DNA of 64,000 nucleotides from Neurospora intermedia (Eukaryota; Ascomycota; Sordariomycetes; Sordariales; Sordariaceae): positions 1,054,001-1,118,000 of the forward strand of contig BTPP01000004.1 in assembly GCA_037102815.1 (NCBI GenBank), given 5' to 3'. A program made the translations under genes and the position numbers. Positions within the stretch are counted from its first letter, which is position 1; each line of letters opens with the position of its first letter. The notes beneath the pieces were generated by a model. That model was not told where the DNA came from. It saw nothing but the letters and a program-made list of their open reading frames with translations, and did not search any database. Below, in pieces: positions 25,001 to 36,134 of the stretch.

Positions 25001-26766
25001 ACATCGTCGAGTGTCGACCAGCGTTAGATCATCTAGGAGAGATAGGGGCTCCCCTTCTGTTGCGCTTTCTGTCGACCTCGATCGGCTACCACTATCTTGA
25101 CGGCCTAGACTACATCAGCAACGAAATGGATGACTGGTTCCTTGGCCGCAACGATTCATACGTCAGCGTCATTGAGGCAAGCCTTGCCCGTTCCTTCCTA
25201 GAACACCAAGACGACCATACCAATCGCATCAGTGTCTTCGATGACGAGCAAGAAATTGAGGCGGACAGCCATGTTCCTCCACATTTCTACCGCGAGCTCA
25301 CCCGAACTCAAGAAGGCTGCAAGCTTCTGAGGGAAAAGGGACACTTTGACGAGTTCGCGGCAACAATCCGCGAGTACGGTATGCAGTCAGATGATCCAGA
25401 GATGATCGTCAAGGTCAAGGGCTGTCTATGGGCGGTGGGCAATGTTGGTTCCATGGAGCTCGGCGCGCCATTCCTGGAGTCCTGCGACGTCGTAGAACAG
25501 ATTGTCCATATTGCCCAAAACCACGAGGTGATGAGTCTTCGTGGCACGGCATTTTTTGTCCTCGGTCTCATCTCGCGTTCCGTCCACGGCCTAGAAATTC
25601 TCCTCGAGAACGGATGGGACGCCAACACCAACGTTCTCGGTAACTCACTAGGCTTCTGTATCCCCTCCGACCTCTCCAAACTCTTTTCTCTCAAACCGTG
25701 GCAATACATCCCCGTAACGGCCATCCAGCTGCCCGACAGTCAAAAGACCGAGACCACCAAGCTTCCCGCCATCCCCTCTCGCCCGCGCTCACAGAGCTTA
25801 ATCAACGCTATCAAGGAAGAAGAGGAGGAGAAGCAAAAGGCGGCGGCAGCAGCGACGCAAATGAGCTCCAAACCCGACAACAGCACCGCCACCCAATCAG
25901 GAGGCAACCCACCGCCAGCCGAAGATGTGGCTCCCAGGAACGAACTCGATCCGGACCCGACGAACCAGCGCATCCTTGAGCTCATCATCGACCTGGCCAA
26001 CATGGTCCTCTACCGCCGCTCGCGCGCCGAGCTCCTGCAGATCAAAGCGACCAAGAAGGCTGCCGGCTTCAACCAGCCGCAGCTTTTCAGGAAGGTCATG
26101 AGTCTGCTCGAGTGCCACCACTACCGCCTGCAAGACCGGAGCATGATTGTCGGGTTATTCGATAAGTCTGTGATGCGAGTAGTGATCTTCGAGGAAGGTC
26201 AGACAACAAGCGGGGAGAGTGAGATGGAAATGGACATGGAAGAGGACGAGGACGGTGGCGAAGACGAGGATTATGGTGACGCGACCATGTCGGCCACAGG
26301 GATGAATTCCGTGAGGGAGGAGATCGAAGAAGACGAAGTCCAAGTCCGAGATGGGCGGCGACAAGAGAGTTCCGATGACATCAGGATGGGGATGAGTGAA
26401 GACGAGGACGAAGATGAAGAGGAGGAGGAGGATGAGGAGGATAAATCATCCCCTCCCGCCCTCAAAGAGCGAGATCTCCACCGTCGCGGTGGTCAGCACG
26501 GTCATCTCCACCATGGCGGGCTGGAAGAAGCGAGGAGGAGGTATGCCATGAATCCGCCACCACGTGGTGTCGTCGGTGTACAACAACAAGTCGGCGGAAT
26601 CAGCGGTGGTGGCGGCGCTGTCGTTGGAAGCTTTGGGAGCTCGGGAGGTGGCTCAGGCTCGGTCTCAGGCTCGGTGGATGAGCAACAGAGGACAGAACGA
26701 CAAAGGAGTATAAGTGACCCGGCGGACTTGGAGAGGCATTCCATGATCAGAGGGCCGTTTAGGTAG
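22073..26766 (+). CDS. rictor: TORC2 subunit Rictor (Avo3/Tsc11/Pianissimo family)
   Basis: Scaffold subunit of target-of-rapamycin complex 2, which controls AGC kinases, actin and membrane homeostasis. Two exons, 22073-23019 and 23076-26766, give 1545 residues; the junction restores DYLVTW-SLIKDRKSD across a 56 nt intron. In order: a disordered Ser/Pro-rich N-terminus; a basic coiled coil of HR1 type around residues 115-180 (LREELNREMKIKEGSENMLE); the armadillo-like Rictor N region (ALTELLQALEVDGMTPDYYV and on, from about 225); the middle region; the region with FLSTSIGYHYLDGLDYISNE and DWFLGRNDSYV; then the V region with CLWAVGNVGSMELGAPFL. The C-terminal ~250 residues are low complexity, with acidic runs (DEDEDEEEEEDEEDK) and Gly/Ser tracts. 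The start is the first in-frame ATG after an upstream stop; an additional 5' exon cannot be excluded. Confidence 0.93.
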
Positions 26767-29325
26767 CGTGGCGACTGTAAGGCGGGTGATCGCGGTGGGT
26801 GGATGCTTGTTTTCATTCCAGAGTTGGTGTCGTTTTCTTTTTCAGGATATATAACCCTTCGGTGGTCGCGCGAGCATTGGAAAGAAGTCGGTCGGTCGGG
26901 CTGGACTGGGCAGGCAGGCAGGCAGGCAGGCAGGCGTAGAGGATATGCAATATTCTCAACATCTTCTCTATCCCGCTGGTGTTCATCTTGGCTGTCTATA
27001 TACAAAGCTAGCTAGATGGACGATATACAGAAGAAATTGGGGGCATGTGAGCGGATGAGATGTCAGCGGTCGGTCGGTCGCTTGGTCGCTTGGTTGGTGT
27101 TTGTAGACCGGATGGAGCATATATGGATGGGGTTCCTACACTACATAGCGAAGCTGTGATCTGGTGTTTTCTAATCTGGATTTTGTCTTCCCTCTTGCAT
27201 CATGATAAATTCATTCTGAGTGCGACATTAGTGGCGTTCTTGTTTTTTTTTTTTCTTCATTGCGATGGGCTGATCGGTGAGTTGATTCACTTCTGCTATG
27301 TATGCGTATGTGGGCGAGGCAATATGGCTTTTTGCAGGATGGATATCTAGAGAATAGAAAAAACATCTTCGGGCGTGGGGGCGGCCTTCTTATGGTAGTT
27401 AGTTGTTGCATGTCTTCTGACTTGTTCAACGGTCCGGTGACTTTCTGGGTTGGGTTTACGGCATGAGACAGGTGAGATTGGTGAAGTGAAGGGCAGGCAG
27501 TCTCACGGGCTTCGCACCTTGAGCTCCCTAAGTCTGATATTCCCTCGGTCACACAAGTCGAAATCCGGATCACCCCTATAACTCTTTCAAGACATGATGG
27601 AAAGGGTAAGCATCGCGTTTCTCTGGTATAAGCTCGCACTGTTTACTGTCTCTCGTCATCCCACACGGTACTAATATAAAGAAATGGGACCCTGAGATTT
27701 ATCAAAACGAAGTGATTTTCTCTCTTTCTAATCGCACACTGCCGAGCTAGACGACCTAAGCTGACTAAGGTATCAATGGGAGGAGGATTATAGCGGTAGT
27801 TTTGGTTGGTGGTTGATGGCTAGAGTACAGAGGAGAAAGTAGGAAGAATTAAGAGGGGTTTGCCCTTCTTTTGCCAAAGCCAAAAGCTTTTTGTAAGATT
27901 AGAAGAGGTAAAGCGGTTCCGAAACTGGTCCGGTTTCCCAGGTCTTCTTCCCAAACATAAGGTTGCTGATGCTGGCGTGCGTGCGTGGGTGCGTGTATGT
28001 TGTGTCAGATTACACTGTACATTGCTGTTGTATGTTGTTTCCCTTTTCCTTTCCACATTGATTGGTGTGCTCTCCCCCTCCTCTTCTATCCTTCCTCCTT
28101 TCTACCTTTCCCAAGTCCTCCTTTGAACATCCTCGCCTCTTAGATATCGCCATAGCCCGGTTTGAATCGGCGCTTTGGTTATTTCCCTCCTCTTCCTGCT
28201 CCCCGTTTCGGTCCATGTCCGCGTCTCCTTGCCTTTTCTTAGCGAAACAGGGTCATGACATGAGCTAGGAAGAGTTGTTGCAAAGTACCGATCCCCCAAA
28301 AAAGCCAGATGATGATAATTGAGTATAAGACAGACAGCAAACTGCGTGACAATAACCTCATTCAAACGTGCCTTCACCACTTGATAATCCCCATTCACCC
28401 AACCATCACCCCCTGTTTTACCCCTTTCCCACAACACCCCAAGCCGGTAGCTGTTCTCCTCGTAGAGAGCTAAAAAAGGACAAAAAGCCCATTTGGGCCG
28501 TGATATGACGTATAAAGGTCATATAGCAGCAGACAGGATCAACTCAAACCCGCTGTAGCCCGCACCCGGTACGCCAAGTATGAGGTTAGGCCATTAACCT
28601 ACACTTTTGATGCGAGCAAGAAAACATGAATGCATAATAATAAAAATGATTGGGAAGAACATTCTCTTCCCGCGTGTACGTTGTTGCAAAGAATCCCTAG
28701 ACCTGACAGGTTCGGGCGAGGCAATTGGGGAGAAAAAAAAAAAGCAGAAAAAAAAAATACAAAAATAGGTAGACCGTTAGGTATTCGAGGACAGAAGCCA
28801 AAAAAAAAAAAAAAACCCGTATTCCGTTTTGACCTCCCTGCACCCACACCAGCCTAACAGCCGCAATCTCCAACCCCCCTTTATGACGCCGATTGTGTAG
28901 TACGTGATAGCCGTGCTATGCCAATGTAAAATGTGAACCCTGTCGCTCTGGTACTGACAGAGTGCGAGCAAACGGCAGAATAGCAAGGGTGATGAGACAT
29001 GAAGAGAAGGGAAATCGTAAAAGACGTGATGAGTGCTCAAACCCTCTAATAAGGGGAGCTCGATCATAACAGTCATTTTTAACCACTCTTTCAGTTCTAC
29101 AAAAGAACAAAGGGTGTGAAGCGTGTATCGTCATCATCACTCCTCGTTATCGCTCTGGGCTGCAAATAGATTGGTCTACGATCGGCGTTCTTCTTGCTGT
29201 TGTCGCGGCTCTTCGTTCTTCGCGGTCGGTTGTGATGGCGTACTGTGTCGGGCTCGAGGGGGCGGGTTGCCTGGGGTGACCGACTGAGGACCGGCGTGCG
29301 TCTGATGTGATGACGGTCCTTCGCA
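26767..29325. other. Convergent gap between Rictor and FAR1-domain genes
   Basis: This 2.6 kb is long for a convergent gap. It contains simple repeats: (GGCA)n at about 26908-26935, GGTC repeats near 27066-27095, a poly-T run near 27242-27253 and poly-A runs near 28730-28815. Open frames are short and unlike any family. The 3' untranslated regions of both neighbours must lie here. I saw no RNA gene. Confidence 0.5.
26908..26935. repeat. (GGCA)n microsatellite
   Basis: Seven or so tandem copies of a four-base GGCA/CAGG unit lie about 150 bp downstream of the Rictor stop codon, in the likely 3' untranslated region. Confidence 0.8.
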
Positions 29326-30981
29326 CTACGTAGAAACCATCATTTGATTCATAGCCAGGCGGCCTGTGTCGTCGTCCATCATGGGCAGGCCGTCCATCGG
29401 GTTGCCGCGCTGCTCCATGGCGTTCATTCGAGCTTCCATACTGTTCAACCGAGTGTCAACAATGTGGCCGCCGCTCATACCACCGTTCGTCATGGGCCCA
29501 TTACCAAGATTTCCGCCTCCCATATTAGCAGTAGGCATGCTCGGGGTGCCCATCGAGGGCACGCCGTTGCCCCCAAGCATCGATGGGCGGCCACTTTCTA
29601 TCGCGTCAAGTCGCTTCTCCATGTTGTCGATTCGCGCCAGAATGGTAGAGACATTGGCCTCCAGCCTCTGAAAGCTCGTAGTCTGATCGTGCTGCAACCG
29701 GTCAATTTTGTTGGTGATGCTGCGGATGCTTTGTGCGATGGGGGTGTTTTCCTGTCCTGGCACAGCGGCGGGTATACGCGGCTCATGGTTGTGACGAGCC
29801 TCCTGAACTGCAAATCGCCACTGGTTGCCGAGATTGACTTCACAAACCGCCTTCGCGCGCCAGGGGCAGTCGACCTTGCGAGTGCTGGGGTTGCGCTTCT
29901 TCGCGGTGCTGCTGTACTTGACGCCGCCGCGGTCACATACGAGGTCGTAACGCGTCGGTTTGCCCTCACGGTAGTTGCTGGCACGCAGCTTGACAACTCC
30001 GTAACCCTGATCCTTGGCAACCTTTTGAACCGAGGCCAGCAAATCCTCAAAGGTGCGATAAATACCCTCGGGTGGCGGGGCCAAGGCGGGCGCGGGAGAT
30101 GGGGGCGGCATGGTGGACTGCGCGGTCGAGTTCGTCACGGGTTGCGTCCACCCGGACAGGTTGTTGTAGCCGGCGCTGGAGGTGGCCACGGTGACAGGGG
30201 AAGGAGATGAGTCGTTGGGAGCGGAGTGACTGGGGTACGTGTTGAAATTGACGCGATCCGTAGTACTCGACGGGGCAACGGACGTACGCTGCTGCTGCTG
30301 CTGCTGTTGGGCCTGTTGGGCCTGCTGCTGCTGTACCTGTTGTTGTTGCTGCTGCTGCTGTTGCTGTTGCTGTGCGTGGTGCTGAAGCTGGAGCTGCTGA
30401 TGCTGGGAACGCTGCTGATGGTGTTGCTGATGGCTGGCACCGTTATCGCCGGTCAGGTTGCTGAGCGAGGTGAGGCCGGAGTTGTCGGGCTGGGGGGCGG
30501 GAGCGAGAGACGACGAAGGTGGATCGGGGTACTGTTGGTGTTGAGGAGCGTTGTAGCCGTTCATCAAGCCGTCAGGGTCGGCCGGGACCTGGTGGGATCT
30601 GGTGTCGAGCTGTTGCGATGCAAAGGTGGGAGGTTGAGCCGACACCGTGTCGGGGTGGGCGCGCACGGCCTGCGGATGCTGGTGCTGGTGCTGGTGCTGC
30701 ACCTGGACCTGCTGGTGATGGGCTTGGTGTGGGTGAGCACCGGGGTGTGGCTGCTGGACCTGGTGGGTTTGGTGGGCGTGCTGTGAGTGCTGAGGGACAC
30801 CGTGCTGCACAGTGTGCTGGTGCTGGCTCTGGACGGGGTGCTGGCCCCAACCTTGGCTCACCGGGACTACTCCAGGGCCCTGTGCGGCAGCAGCAGCGCT
30901 GGCACCATTTCCGGCGTCAGGGACGCGGGTCGTGCGAGAGGGGCGCTTGCGCGAGCGTTGTGGCTGGGCGTGGGCTTCCAT
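29326..30981 (-). CDS. FAR1-type (WRKY-GCM1 fold) DNA-binding protein
   Basis: Probable transcription factor. A single exon of 551 residues. The first ~300 residues are disordered and rich in Gln and His, including several poly-Gln runs. A FAR1 DNA-binding domain follows (about residues 310-400): FEDLLASVQKVAKDQGYGVV, then YDLVCDRGG, KVDCPWRAKAVCE and HNHEP, which supplies the Cys-Cys-His-x-His zinc ligands expected of this fold. After it comes a predicted coiled coil (SITNKIDRLQHDQTTSFQRL, then ILARIDNMEKRLDAI) that could dimerise. No transposase (MULE) domain is present, so this looks like the DNA-binding half only. The frame stays open upstream to 31710, but the ATG at 30981 (MEAHAQPQRSRKRPSR, a basic start) is the better choice because the upstream part is low-complexity leader. 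I do not recognise a named gene. Confidence 0.82.
   Translation of the reverse strand: MEAHAQPQRSRKRPSRTTRVPDAGNGASAAAAAQGPGVVPVSQGWGQHPVQSQHQHTVQHGVPQHSQHAHQTHQVQQPHPGAHPHQAHHQQVQVQHQHQHQHPQAVRAHPDTVSAQPPTFASQQLDTRSHQVPADPDGLMNGYNAPQHQQYPDPPSSSLAPAPQPDNSGLTSLSNLTGDNGASHQQHHQQRSQHQQLQLQHHAQQQQQQQQQQQQVQQQQAQQAQQQQQQQRTSVAPSSTTDRVNFNTYPSHSAPNDSSPSPVTVATSSAGYNNLSGWTQPVTNSTAQSTMPPPSPAPALAPPPEGIYRTFEDLLASVQKVAKDQGYGVVKLRASNYREGKPTRYDLVCDRGGVKYSSTAKKRNPSTRKVDCPWRAKAVCEVNLGNQWRFAVQEARHNHEPRIPAAVPGQENTPIAQSIRSITNKIDRLQHDQTTSFQRLEANVSTILARIDNMEKRLDAIESGRPSMLGGNGVPSMGTPSMPTANMGGGNLGNGPMTNGGMSGGHIVDTRLNSMEARMNAMEQRGNPMDGLPMMDDDTGRLAMNQMMVST
30285..30373 (-). repeat. Poly-glutamine CAG/CAA tract in the FAR1-domain gene
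   Basis: Interrupted runs of CAG and CAA codons code for several stretches of six to ten glutamines separated by Val, Ala and Gly-Pro interruptions. The tract lies N-terminal to the DNA-binding domain and is likely to vary in length among strains. Confidence 0.85.
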
Positions 30982-33133
30982 TGGCGACGGACAGACAGCA
31001 GCGACGGGCGGGCTGTCTTTTTGTCCAGCACGAGAAGACGAAAAGAAAGTAAGCAGGACGGACGGCTGGTATAGAGGTACGGCACAGGCTATGCGTGACG
31101 GGGGGGAACGCGAGAGCGAGGGACTGCCGTGGATCTCCGTACAGGTTGTACGCACTGGAACGGAACAGGAAGCAGAGCGCGCGGGCGGGCAGATGGAAAG
31201 GACAAGCTGCTGCTGCCGTGGTGCTGCTACTGCTGCTGCTGGTGCTGCTGGTGCTGCTGAGTGGTCTGGTGGTGGTGCTAGGTGCAGTGAGAGGAGAGCA
31301 ATGGAGAGTTTGTTGGTGCTGTCTGTGGTGACCAAGCCAGGCCAGTCGCAGCCAGTGAAGGGATACTGTGTGCAGTTGGGGTCGTGCTTGGTGCTTGGGG
31401 GGGACAGGTCCGTGGTAGGCGAGTGGGCGGGCAGGTGGGATGAGCGACAGGACAGGTAAAAGTAGTACTGTGTGTAGCACTCACAGTGGGCAGACTTGGA
31501 CGATTCCTTGGTTGCGAGACTTCTTAGTTGCAAGACAAGACAAGTTGAACTTGGTCGAGACCTAGAGGCAAGGTATGACTTGAGCGAACTGAAGCCAGAA
31601 CCACTACTTGCAAAGATAGACCGCAGCCCGTCTCTTTCTTGGATGCGTCGTCGAGTGCCTCGATTCGATGCCGGGGCCTTTTTGCCTTGCTGGAGATCAA
31701 CGTCGTGCACTCGGATGAAGGTCGTTCCGTCTCGGACGCTTTTAACGGCCTAGACTTAGCTGTCTGTTTGTGAACCACGCCCCGGTAATGTCTGAAAATT
31801 TGATGAGCAAAGTTTGATTGAGAAGAAGGTGGCTTGCCCTCGCTCCTCTTTCCCATGGAAGTTTCCCTCCGGTTATTTGCTAGCACAACAAGGCAATTCC
31901 GCGACGAAAAATTCATCCATATGAGCTTGGGCCACCTCTGGGATCCCATCCCACGCAGTGAGAAGGAACGTCGGGTTCCCGTACCAACTGCCCGCCCTCC
32001 ACCACGCACTCCTGCCAAACCCACAGCGCGCGCACCCTCTTGGCCTTTTGGCCCCCCCCGGCAAGCCCAGCCAAATGCATCCAAGCCGGATCACTGGCTC
32101 GCTCCAGGCGCAAGGAAAACAAAGCCTGGGCCCGCACACCGGGGCCTTGGTGCTTGGTGTGTACCTGTAGAGGTACCTTTCCCATCATCTCAACCTAAAT
32201 GTCCACCTCTTAGGTTTGCCAGAGACACCCGTTCGTCACCACCCGACAACCGACACACCCCCTTCCCTTTTCCAAGCTCGGCCCTTCCCTCTGTCTTGCG
32301 CTTCCCGCACCGACTCTCTAAAAGACGCCCCTCTTCCGTCTACACTATCGATCCATCAGCCACGATTTTGCACCAATCCAGAGCTCTGGACATCACACCG
32401 CATCCCTTCCCTTTTCTTTGTTTCTTCTTTCTCCGTCCGGCCAGACCCCCCTCCCCCTCTCTTCCCAGCACGCGATTCAATCATTCAACGACAGCTGCCC
32501 GTGAACTACCTAGGTACCTAGAGGTAGTACCGCTACACGGGGCGCCTACGCAGTACACTACGCTACGCTATCATACGCACCAGGCCGTAGCCCCCGAGAC
32601 CACCTCAGCCAAGCCGCGTGCCTTTCCTGGTGATTCCGCATCCATTCTCCTTCCTTGCTCAACACCCTGGTCCCTGTCGAGGTTCCCGTTTCCTGGTCGA
32701 GCTGACGTTCACCAACCGTCCCGCCTGGCGATAACAACGACTGGTTCAAGGGCCTGATATCCATTCCCACCATCGCTCGGGACCGACTGCGACTTGTCAA
32801 TCTCTGCCCCACCTGACATATCCCGTCCGTATCGGTCGGTGACTGCTGTCTCCGTTATTAGCTTCGCAGCCCCCTCCAACTGCGCCTGGGCTGTGAGAGT
32901 TGGCCTCGGAGTGTTCGTTGCGGTGCCCTGTGATTCAACAGAGGACCGGATGCGGAACTGGATCGCCATTGCATTTGGCATTCCATGTTGTTTCGCCGTC
33001 TTCCCCCTCTGGATTATCACGCCTGCTGTCACGCTGTGCTTCGCTACGCGTTCTAGAACCTTGCGGTCCGAGCTGCTTGCACCCCAAGGACCCGTCGCTG
33101 TGCCAGCACAGGAGCGCATCCTCGATAGCCGCC
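30982..33133. other. Divergent promoter with pyrimidine-rich leader
   Basis: Separates the FAR1-domain gene (minus) from the small gene at 33134 (plus). The plus strand is open for 307 codons at 31834-32757, but the translation is dominated by Pro, Ser, Thr and Arg from a C/T-rich tract and shows no domain; I read it as a low-complexity leader. A strong palindrome with TACCTAGGTACCTA lies at 32506-32528. Confidence 0.5.
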
Positions 33134-33684
33134 ATGGCAAACAACCACACGCAAACGCCCAAAGATGCTAGTTTCCAGGAAGAGGAGCGTCTCGAGGATG
33201 CGCTCGACTACCTGAACGAGCTGCACGTGCAGGCAAGTCAGAGACATACCGGTTATCGTCCCCTTCATGGATCTTATTCTAACTCGCCATCTTTGGGCCA
33301 ACAGCTTCAGCGTCTTCGCTCTGCCATACCGCGCATGTTTCACCCCATGGCCGTGAAGTCATCCACACGTATGTGCTATCTTCCGCCCGATGGGCAAACA
33401 CATTCGGACACCCATAGCCCCATCCGGGGCATTTCGCATAGCTAACATTGTCACTAGCCCAGAATACATTCGCCGCATTTTCAGATGCGGTGCAAGATAC
33501 GGGCAAGGAAATTCGCCAGTTCAAAGACACCATGTTAAGCAGCGAGAGCGAAAAGGTTTTCAACATGGCCAACGAAAGCCGGCGAGCAAATCCCATGGGA
33601 ATCAAGCCATGGAGAGCTAGGGACGATCCCGAATGGACGACGAGAAAGAGGAGAAGGCTGGACAACGGGCTCAAGCAGTCTTGA
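33134..33684 (+). CDS. Small helical protein of unknown function
   Basis: I do not recognise this protein. Three exons, 33134-33232, 33305-33368 and 33458-33684, splice to 129 residues with the frame kept. The ATG sits in a perfect GCCGCCATGG context. The sequence begins MANNHTQTPKDASFQEEERL, then an amphipathic, probably helical or coiled-coil stretch (LEDALDYLNELHVQLQRLRS), a second helical part (FAAFSDAVQDTGKEIRQFKD) and a basic tail with KPWRARDDPEWTTRKRRRL that could be a nuclear localisation signal. The size and layout recall small subunits of nuclear complexes such as Mediator or kinetochore, but that is a guess. Intron 1 appears to use a GC donor (CAG|GCAAGT); a weaker in-frame GT donor lies 6 nt upstream. 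Confidence 0.75.
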
Positions 33685-34569
33685 CGAAGAACGATGGACC
33701 ACGACACCAGCATAGACATGCTTTTTGATTCATAAGTTTTGCTTGATAAGGGCTGGGATTGGCTTCTGGAGTATGGGATTGGCGCCGGGCGTTAGGGTCG
33801 GTTTGGGAAGACATGATTGCGATTCTAGTGGGCTGCTCTGGTGATACCCAACGAGTTATCAAGTAGCCGCATAGAGGCATTTCTGGGCGCACAGTTCTTG
33901 CATGGAAATAGTTGGCTGCGTTCATATCACCTGGAAGGATGCAGTGAAAACTGAAGCGGTCTGAGAAGCAAAGTTACGATTGCGATTGGTCGTTATCTCA
34001 CATGTCGATCGAGGCAAACATTTGTTAGTCACTAATAAACGGAGGGGAGGATGCGAAGTGGTACGTTCCTACCTTGGTGTGCAAAGAGAACTGGCATGGC
34101 TGACGTTGATAATGCGGTACATGATGCTGGCTGATGCCAAGGCAGATTTAGTTGAGCCAGCGTTGTCGTTGAAGGTTCACATTCACAAACTATCGATTCC
34201 TCGTTGTCACCATGTCTTGCAACAAAGGGGTGACGTGACGTGACAGCTGGTGCGTGCGCAAGTTGATAGTTGAAGGTGGACAATGCACCCTGGCAGCTGG
34301 CTTCGTTCGTTTCAATCGGCCTTCAGCCTTGTCCGGTGCTCATCCACAAAATGGCTGAGAGCTGGAGCACCAGCCACATTATTACTTAAGCAGGATTAGC
34401 CAGCTTTCGCGGACGGCACTGGGCGGCAGCACCGCGCACTGGGGCTGGGTGGGGCTTGCGCTGGGCGCCCGCACAGAAATTTCCTAACCACCAATCTTCA
34501 AAATTCATCCACTTCGCAGTCGTGAGCGATAGTTTTGCAGCATCGAAACTCGACAGCAACACCGCAGCA
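33685..34569. other. Intergenic: eL34 promoter
   Basis: About 0.9 kb between two plus-strand genes. It should hold the 3' untranslated region of the small gene and the promoter of the ribosomal protein gene. No gene seen. Confidence 0.5.
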
Positions 34570-35385
34570 ATGGCGTCTTCTCGTGTCACCTACCGCCGCC
34601 GCAACCCGTGAGTTTTGATCATTTTTAAACATCCTCATGAGGAGAATTGCTGGAAAAGGGGAGAACACGATGGGCTAACTTTCTGCGTTTTCTTCACACA
34701 ATAGCTACAACACCACGTCTAACAAGACGCGGATTGTTAAGACCCCTGGCGGTCAGCTGCGTGTTCTGCACATCAAGAAGCGCGGTACTGCTCCCAAGTG
34801 CGGTGACTGCGGCATCAAGCTCCCTGGTGTAAGTTATCACACTTTTTGGCGATTTCGCGAAGCAGACAAACTGGGGAGATGAGGCGGGGGGAGTACCGAA
34901 CGGCCAAACGACTCGACCGACTTGCGCGAAGAACGAACCACGTCCCAACGACCAAACCACGAAGATTCACAAACTTGGGAGGACTGAAAGCACATACGCT
35001 GCCCGGCAATGGTGGGGGATGAAGAGGACTTTAACGGCGACGACTACAACGAGAACGGCAGAGACGAGATTGTGACCGACAACGTGGCCCGGCCCCCCCA
35101 GCATGACAGATCTTGGAGGAGGAATTATGGATTACCGCAACAACTGCGACGCGCCGAAACACATATGCTGACGGAACCTTTGCTATCACACAGGTCCCTG
35201 CCCTCCGCCCCCGCGAGTACGCTCAGCTCTCCAAGCCCAAGAAGACTGTCCAGCGTGCCTACGGTGGTTCCCGCTGCGGCAACTGCGTCCGCGACCGTGT
35301 CGTCCGTGCTTTCCTCATTGAGGAGCAGAAGATCGTCAAGAAGGTCCTCAAGGAGCAGAGCCAGGCCGAGAAGTCCAAGAAGTAA
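34570..35385 (+). CDS. rpl34: 60S ribosomal protein eL34
   Basis: Structural protein of the cytosolic large ribosomal subunit. Three exons, 34570-34607, 34705-34828 and 35194-35385, code 117 residues, the usual family length. The protein starts [20 protein letters not shown] and contains the zinc-ribbon-like cysteines [10 protein letters not shown] and [15 protein letters not shown], then the basic tail [16 protein letters not shown]. An intron near the start is typical of fungal ribosomal protein genes. Intron 2 is 365 nt, far longer than others in the window, and may hold an RNA or regulatory element; the eye finds only weak C/D-box-like words in it. Confidence 0.96.
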
Positions 35386-36134
35386 ACAAGTTAAATTGTC
35401 AGCTTTCTTTGGGTCTTTGTCTTGGGGGAAATCAACAAATATGGTTGCGCAAGGTTGACGGTCTCATTGCTTCGGTGTTCAATTGGGAAAAGGGGGCTGC
35501 ACAGCATTGCGATGCCATAACACAGCAACACAATACAGCCGGGGATTTATCGGTTGTCTCTTGTTCTCTTAGGGCTGCTTTCTCACCCGGAATGAGGTTC
35601 CATCAATGAAACTGGACTTCAAGCCGTGCTCACACCGATCGAACCGAACCTGGGCAATGCTGCTGGGAGGAGATGAACAGCCGCCTAGGCGTTGCCCTGC
35701 CTCTGCTATATCTCTATATATCTAGATTTGGCTTAGGATTTGGAGGGCGTCCAGGCGTCCGTGGATGACTGCAAGACGATGAACCGCAAGACACTCAATA
35801 CGACCGCCAAAAATTTGTGCAGCAATATCTGGTTTATGTGATGATGATAATACCCCAGTTTAAGTGCTTGTTTTCATGAATGTTCACTTGTTCCTCAGTC
35901 ACGTTATGTTGCTCGATTAGAGACTTGCCCGTCCAGAGTCTGTGTCATCTGAAAAGGGGTTTAGTTTGGGCATGCACCACCCCATCTTTGGCTAGCGAGA
36001 ATATGACGTCGAGGTCTCATGGATTTCTTATTTTCAATCCCCAGTTATGAACACCTCACCTTCTCAAAACATCAACCTTACATACTATCCCACTACTCAT
36101 CACCCCCCGAAAAGAAAACGTACCTGCCAACGCG
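35386..36134. other. Intergenic between eL34 and NDUFAF3-like genes
   Basis: About 0.75 kb with no gene-like frame. It holds the eL34 3' untranslated region and the promoter of the next plus-strand gene. Confidence 0.5.

Noticed and set aside
29344-30786. Plus-strand frames opposite the FAR1-domain gene
   Set aside because: Antisense shadow of a GC- and CAG-rich gene; Leu/Val/Gly-rich low complexity without motifs.
31095-31710. N-terminal extension of the FAR1-domain frame to 31710
   Set aside because: The extension is low-complexity Ser/Pro/Thr with no domain, and the ATG at 30981 opens a basic, protein-like sequence.
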